A stretch of DNA of 64,000 nucleotides, from contig NZ_CP028475.1 of the NCBI RefSeq assembly GCF_003047105.1, positions 496,001 to 560,000 on the forward strand, in the 5' to 3' direction. This document shows positions 59,933 to 64,000 of the stretch, in pieces. The stretch's first letter is position 1; every line of letters begins with the position of its first letter. The DNA is from Celeribacter baekdonensis. Lineage in GTDB: Bacteria; Pseudomonadota; Alphaproteobacteria; Rhodobacterales; Rhodobacteraceae. The translations under genes and the position numbers were made by a program. Under the pieces are notes generated by a model, which was not told where the DNA came from, made no database searches, and saw nothing but the letters and a program-made list of their open reading frames with translations.

Positions 59933-61046
59933 GCCGTCCTCTTCCCGACAAAGCCAACCCCGGCAAAGCCAATCTTTGTGGAGCAAAGCCTGGGCTCGGC
60001 TCAAACGCAATCGGGCGGCGATGGTCAGTCTGGCCTATTTGCTCACGATGGTTTTGGCCTGTGTCTTTGGCCCGATGTTGGCCGCCAACAGCTATTCCAA
60101 ACTGTTCCAAAGCTACACCCGCGTGCCCGCCAGCCTGACCGCCTATCCCCGCGCCGAACAGATCGGTCCGGCGATTGAGGCGACAGCGGCACGGGCGCGG
60201 GTTGAGATCAAGGACTGGCAGATTGAGGAAGACAGACTGGTTCTGTCGGTCAGCTCAAAGCGGGCGATTGATCCGCGCGTTGTGCAGTATTTTGACCGCT
60301 CCGATCTGTTCGAAGGCGCGACATTCACGCCCGTGGATGACACCCACGCACAGATCACCGCAGACATTGAACGCCATTACTTTCTCTTTGGCACCGATGC
60401 CACCGGGCGCGATCTGTTTGCCCGCACCTTGATCGCCGGGCGGGTGTCCTTGTCCATCGGTGTTCTGGCCGGGTTGGTCGCGGCGGGGATTGGTGTGTTT
60501 TATGGCGCGATTGCCGGGTTTGTTGGCGGGCGCACCGATCAGATCATGATGCGCATCGTTGATGTGCTCTATTCGCTGCCGTTCATCTTTTTCGTCATCA
60601 TGCTGGTGGTGTTTTTTGGCCGCAACTTCCTACTGATGTTTGTTGCCGTGGGCGCGGTGCTGTGGCTTGATATGGCACGGATTGTGCGCGGGCAAACCCT
60701 GTCACTGCGGCGTCAGGAATTTATCGAGGCGGCGGAGGCGATGGGGGTTGGTCCCTTTGCCATCCTGACCCGCCACATCATTCCAAACCTGCTGGGGCCG
60801 GTGATCGTCTTTATGACGCTTTTGGTGCCGAATGTGATTATCCTTGAAAGCTTTTTGTCCTACTTGGGCTTTGGCGTTCAAGAGCCGATGTCAAGTTGGG
60901 GCATCCTGATCGCCCAAGGTGCGCGCGCCATGCCCTCGGCCAATTGGATGTTGATCTTCCCGGCCTTTTTCCTGATTTCGACCCTCTTCGCGCTGAATTT
61001 CCTCGGTGATGGATTGCGCGATGCTCTTGACCCAAAGGACCATTGA
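59925..61046 (+). CDS. oppC: Oligopeptide permease OppC-like
   Basis: This 373-residue permease has an N-terminal membrane segment (MVSLAYLLTMVLACVFGPML). A long periplasmic loop (about 55-150) follows, then the permease core with FGTDATGRDLFARTL and the EAA loop (EFIEAAEAMGVGPFAILTRH). The large loop is characteristic of OppC. The ATG at 59925 lies inside the end of oppB. Confidence 0.92.
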   Translation: MREPSSSRQSQPRQSQSLWSKAWARLKRNRAAMVSLAYLLTMVLACVFGPMLAANSYSKLFQSYTRVPASLTAYPRAEQIGPAIEATAARARVEIKDWQIEEDRLVLSVSSKRAIDPRVVQYFDRSDLFEGATFTPVDDTHAQITADIERHYFLFGTDATGRDLFARTLIAGRVSLSIGVLAGLVAAGIGVFYGAIAGFVGGRTDQIMMRIVDVLYSLPFIFFVIMLVVFFGRNFLLMFVAVGAVLWLDMARIVRGQTLSLRRQEFIEAAEAMGVGPFAILTRHIIPNLLGPVIVFMTLLVPNVIILESFLSYLGFGVQEPMSSWGILIAQGARAMPSANWMLIFPAFFLISTLFALNFLGDGLRDALDPKDH

Positions 61047-61047
61047 T

Positions 61048-62658
61048 ATGACTGCTGTGCCAGACGCCCCGCTGTTGCAGGTTCGTGATCTCAACGTGCA
61101 TTTCGCCACGCCCGAGGGCGAAACGCGGGCGGTGAAAAACGTGTCTTTTGAACTGCGCGCGGGCGAAACCATCGCCATTGTCGGCGAAAGCGGCTCTGGC
61201 AAAAGCCAATCCATGATGGCGGCGATGGGGCTTTTGCCGGACAATGCCCGCACCGAAGGCGACATTCTCTTTAAAGGCCGCAATCTTTTGGGGCTGCCGC
61301 GCCGGGCATTACGCGAATTGCGCGGTGCGGAATTGGCGATGATTTTCCAAGAGCCGATGACCTCGCTTGATCCGCTCTACCGCATTGGCGATCAGTTGAT
61401 CGAACCGATCCGTCGCCACAGCCGTCTGAGTGTGAAAGCGGCACAGGCGCGGGCGCGCGAAATGCTTGACCTGGTGCATCTGCCCAATCCCGAACGCATT
61501 CTGCATGCCTATTCCTATGAATTGTCCGGCGGTCAGCGCCAAAGGGTGATGATCGCGATGGCGCTGGCCAATGATCCGGCGCTGTTGATCGCGGACGAAC
61601 CGACCACGGCGCTGGATGTGACCATCCAGGCCGAAATTTTGACGCTGATGGCCAACCTCAAAGACCGGCTTGGTATGGGGATGGTGTTCATCAGTCACGA
61701 TCTGAATGTGGTGCGCCACATTGCCGATCGGGTCTATGTGATGCGTCAGGGTGAGGTGGTTGAACAGGGACCGGTGGCACAGATTTTTGACGCACCACAA
61801 CATCCCTACACCCGCGCTTTGATTGATGCCGATCCCAAGGGGCAAAAAATACCCGCCGCGCCTGAGGCGCCGGTGGTCCTGCGCGCGCGCGATGTGTCGG
61901 TGACACTTGGCACCGGCGCGCATGAGGTGAAAGCCGTACAGGGGCTTAATCTTGATCTGCATGAGGGCGAGACGGTTGGCATCGTTGGCGAAAGCGGCTC
62001 TGGCAAATCGACCTTTGCCCGCGCGCTTTTGCGGCTCAATCAATCCTCCGGTGACATCCGTTTTGATGGCGTTCCGATTGTGGGTCTGACACGACGGCAA
62101 ATGCGACCACATCGCGCGCAGATGCAGGTGGTGTTCCAAGACCCGTTTGGCGCCCTCAGCCCACGTATGACCGCCGGGCAGATTGTGACCGAGGGGCTTT
62201 TGGTCCATCGCCCCGATTTGCGCCGCGCCGAGCGGGACCGTCTGGCGGGAGAGGCCTTGGCCGAGGTTCAACTCGATCCCGATCTGCGCAATCGCTATAT
62301 TCATGAATTCTCCGGCGGTCAGCGCCAGCGCATCGCGATTGCCCGCGCGTTGATCCTTAAGCCTCGGCTTTTGGTGTTGGACGAACCCACATCGGCGCTT
62401 GATCGTTTGGTACAGGCGCAGGTGGTGGATCTGTTGCGCGGGCTGCAAACGCGGCATAACCTGACTTATCTGTTCATCAGTCACGACCTTGCCGTCGTGC
62501 GCGCAATGGCGGATCGGGTGATGGTGATGCAGGCGGGGCAACTGGTCGAAGAGGGCATGTGTGCCGATGTGCTAAGCGCGCCGCGTGAGGCCTATACGCA
62601 GCGCCTGATCGCCGCCGCTTTTGAGAAAACGGTGGAGCGGCCTGACATGGCGCTGTGA
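61048..62658 (+). CDS. Fused oligopeptide ABC ATPase (OppD-OppF type)
   Basis: This 536-residue protein contains two complete ABC domains in one chain. The first has Walker A GESGSGKSQSMMAA, signature ELSGGQRQRVMIAMAL and Walker B LLIADEPTTALD. The second has GESGSGKSTFARAL, FSGGQRQRIAIARAL and LLVLDEPTSALD. It powers the peptide transporter and replaces separate OppD and OppF. It starts one base after oppC's stop. Confidence 0.93.
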   Translation: MTAVPDAPLLQVRDLNVHFATPEGETRAVKNVSFELRAGETIAIVGESGSGKSQSMMAAMGLLPDNARTEGDILFKGRNLLGLPRRALRELRGAELAMIFQEPMTSLDPLYRIGDQLIEPIRRHSRLSVKAAQARAREMLDLVHLPNPERILHAYSYELSGGQRQRVMIAMALANDPALLIADEPTTALDVTIQAEILTLMANLKDRLGMGMVFISHDLNVVRHIADRVYVMRQGEVVEQGPVAQIFDAPQHPYTRALIDADPKGQKIPAAPEAPVVLRARDVSVTLGTGAHEVKAVQGLNLDLHEGETVGIVGESGSGKSTFARALLRLNQSSGDIRFDGVPIVGLTRRQMRPHRAQMQVVFQDPFGALSPRMTAGQIVTEGLLVHRPDLRRAERDRLAGEALAEVQLDPDLRNRYIHEFSGGQRQRIAIARALILKPRLLVLDEPTSALDRLVQAQVVDLLRGLQTRHNLTYLFISHDLAVVRAMADRVMVMQAGQLVEEGMCADVLSAPREAYTQRLIAAAFEKTVERPDMAL

Positions 62659-62749
62659 GCGGGGAGGGACCGTACAGGCGTGTCATCTTTTGAGCCAACC
62701 GATGCTGATTTTCCTACACAAGGGACACGGGCTCGGTTAGGAATTTATC

Positions 62750-63553
62750 ATGATGAAACGTGACACAGAGCTGAACCGCCTGCCTTTGGCGGACCCCAAA
62801 ATGACCGATGCGCCGCGCGCGCAAAAGCGATCGCGCCCGGTCCGGGTGGCGGATCAGATCAAGCGCTGGGTGGTCGAACGTGATTTGCGCAAAGGCGCTA
62901 AATTGCCAAATGAGGCGGAGATGATCACCCAGTTTGGCGTCTCCAAAGGCACGGTTCGCGAAGCCATGCGCATCCTTGAGGCACAGGGGTTGATCGTGAC
63001 CAAAACAGGCCCCGGAGGCGGCAGTTTTGTGGGCGAGGTTAGCAAAGACAGGGCCATGTCATTGCTTGGAAACTATTTTTATTTCAAAGACTTGTCTCTG
63101 TCTGATATTTATCAGATCCGAAAGGTGCTTGAGCCTGAATTGGTTGCGGATCTTGCCGGGCATTTGTCGCAGGCGGAGTTGGCGGAGCTGCGTGAGTTGG
63201 CGCATCAACACCCCGAACCGGCGCGCAGCCCCGAGGAAGAAAAACAGCAACACATCACCTCATTGCAGTTTCACGCGCGTTTGGCCGATGCCGCAGGGAA
63301 TGAATTGATGGGGTTCGTGATCGCCTTTATGGCGCGTATTTTGACCGATTTGACGGTCTATCGCCGCCTCTATGCGGCTCCGAACAAAGCGATGTGGGAG
63401 CGGGGACGCAACCACCAGATTGAGCTTGTCGAAGCGTTGGAGCGGGGCGATGGCGCACGGGCGCGTGAGATCATGCGCTCACATATGGAAGGCGCAGAAA
63501 CGATGATGCACGCGCAGGAAATGCGGATCACCCGCGAATTTATGAGCGAATGA
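62750..63553 (+). CDS. GntR-family regulator with FCD domain
   Basis: This 267-residue regulator has a winged helix (RVADQIKRWVVERDLRKGAK, EAEMITQFGVSKGTVREAMR). An all-helical FCD ligand domain follows (IYQIRKVLEPELVADLAGHL, HITSLQFHARLADAAGNELM). It probably controls the opp operon. AGGA precedes the ATG, and arms TTCCTA (62711-62716) and TAGGAA (62738-62743) just upstream are a possible operator. Confidence 0.88.
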   Translation: MMKRDTELNRLPLADPKMTDAPRAQKRSRPVRVADQIKRWVVERDLRKGAKLPNEAEMITQFGVSKGTVREAMRILEAQGLIVTKTGPGGGSFVGEVSKDRAMSLLGNYFYFKDLSLSDIYQIRKVLEPELVADLAGHLSQAELAELRELAHQHPEPARSPEEEKQQHITSLQFHARLADAAGNELMGFVIAFMARILTDLTVYRRLYAAPNKAMWERGRNHQIELVEALERGDGARAREIMRSHMEGAETMMHAQEMRITREFMSE

Positions 63554-63573
63554 GCCGGGCAGGGCGCGCGCGC

Positions 63574-64000
63574 CTATGTTGATGTGTCGGGCCGGTCTGC
63601 GGGCTGATGGGGGGCATGGGTGCGATTGTTGAGCACCGGAACCTCGCCCAACCAATTGCAATAAGGAGGCTGGGCGACATGGTCGGCTAAGTTGGCGAGG
63701 GCGTTCAGAGGGGTCTCACTATAATCAATGCGCAAGTCCAGCGGCGGGGCATCGGGCGAGAGAACCAACAGCGCCGCCGATTGCAGTCCGCGCACATCGC
63801 TGCCCGCAGATTCAGCGGCGCGCAAAGCGTGGATCAACCGGATTTGCGGCGGGCCTAAGCTGGTTTGAAACCCCTCGATCAGGGCGTCAAGCACGACGCG
63901 TGATTGGATCATATTGCCCGCCACAACAATGTTTTGCGCGGCAATCACCCCGGCATAGGCCACGCTTTGCGCGCCGGTGAACCCGGCGGTGCCACCAAAG
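63574..64000 (-). CDS. DUF1028 family protein (5' end beyond the window)
   Basis: The reverse frame runs off the right edge. It reads GTAGFTGAQS then VAYAGVIAAQNIVVAGNMIQ and ESAGSDVRGLQSAALLVLSP, the DUF1028 signature. LDLRIDYSETPLNALANL follows near the C terminus. DUF1028 proteins resemble N-terminal-nucleophile hydrolases and are often encoded beside oligopeptide transporters, as here. A role in peptide or gamma-glutamyl compound breakdown is plausible but unproven. Confidence 0.85.
   Translation of the reverse strand, partial: FGGTAGFTGAQSVAYAGVIAAQNIVVAGNMIQSRVVLDALIEGFQTSLGPPQIRLIHALRAAESAGSDVRGLQSAALLVLSPDAPPLDLRIDYSETPLNALANLADHVAQPPYCNWLGEVPVLNNRTHAPHQPADRPDTST

Overview
The window looks alphaproteobacterial, most likely a Rhodobacterales (Rhodobacteraceae) genome. 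This is inferred from a GC-rich composition, a GcrA-type DNA-binding domain, RepB-type partition proteins, phage families common in that order (DUF6362-, DUF6441-, DUF3489- and BR0599-like), and a TctCBA/Opp/DUF1028 chromosomal neighbourhood. No species can be named from sequence alone.

About 1-28,400 is the right part of a prophage of a long-tailed, lambda-type phage; its left end lies outside the window. Early/DNA-modification genes come first: a RuvC-like resolvase, a DUF6362 protein, a ParB-fused adenine methyltransferase, a cytosine methyltransferase and a possible ADP-ribosyltransferase-like cargo gene. The packaging and head block follows (terminase small and large subunits, gpW, portal, ClpP-type protease, decoration protein, capsid, head-tail joining), then the tail block (terminator, tube, frameshifted assembly chaperone, tape measure, BR0599, a hub carrying a VWA domain, a fibre-like protein) and a lysis cassette (M15 endolysin and an overlapping spanin pair). 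Two cargo units run against the late genes: a GNAT toxin/DUF1778 antitoxin pair and a bactofilin.

About 28,400-41,900 is a compact defence island placed between the lysis genes and the integration module. Seven minus-strand genes, overlapping or nearly touching, run: WYL regulator, ankyrin-GcrA-sigma70 fusion, GHKL (MORC/MutL-like) ATPase, Z1 helicase-like protein, PD-(D/E)XK protein, AIPR protein, HNH endonuclease. They end facing a 5-cytosine methyltransferase, which is divergent from a Vsr endonuclease. The MORC/Z1 restriction-modification type is known from comparative genomics. The dedicated sigma-factor fusion and its WYL partner are the least familiar parts.

About 42,000-46,850 holds a large serine recombinase split by an apparent frameshift, two ParB/RepB proteins in the same operon, a divergent HTH gene over two operator-like dyads, and a ParDE toxin-antitoxin pair. 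A 1.1-kb stretch without credible genes (46,846-47,983) probably contains the prophage/chromosome junction.

About 48,000-64,000 is ordinary host chromosome. A TctD/TctE-like two-component system has its own periplasmic binding protein and is divergent from a TctCBA tricarboxylate-type transporter. Then come a LysR regulator, a class-A beta-lactamase-fold hydrolase, a proline iminopeptidase, a complete oligopeptide ABC transporter with fused ATPases, a GntR/FCD regulator and a DUF1028 protein cut by the window edge. The second half looks like a peptide uptake and breakdown cluster.
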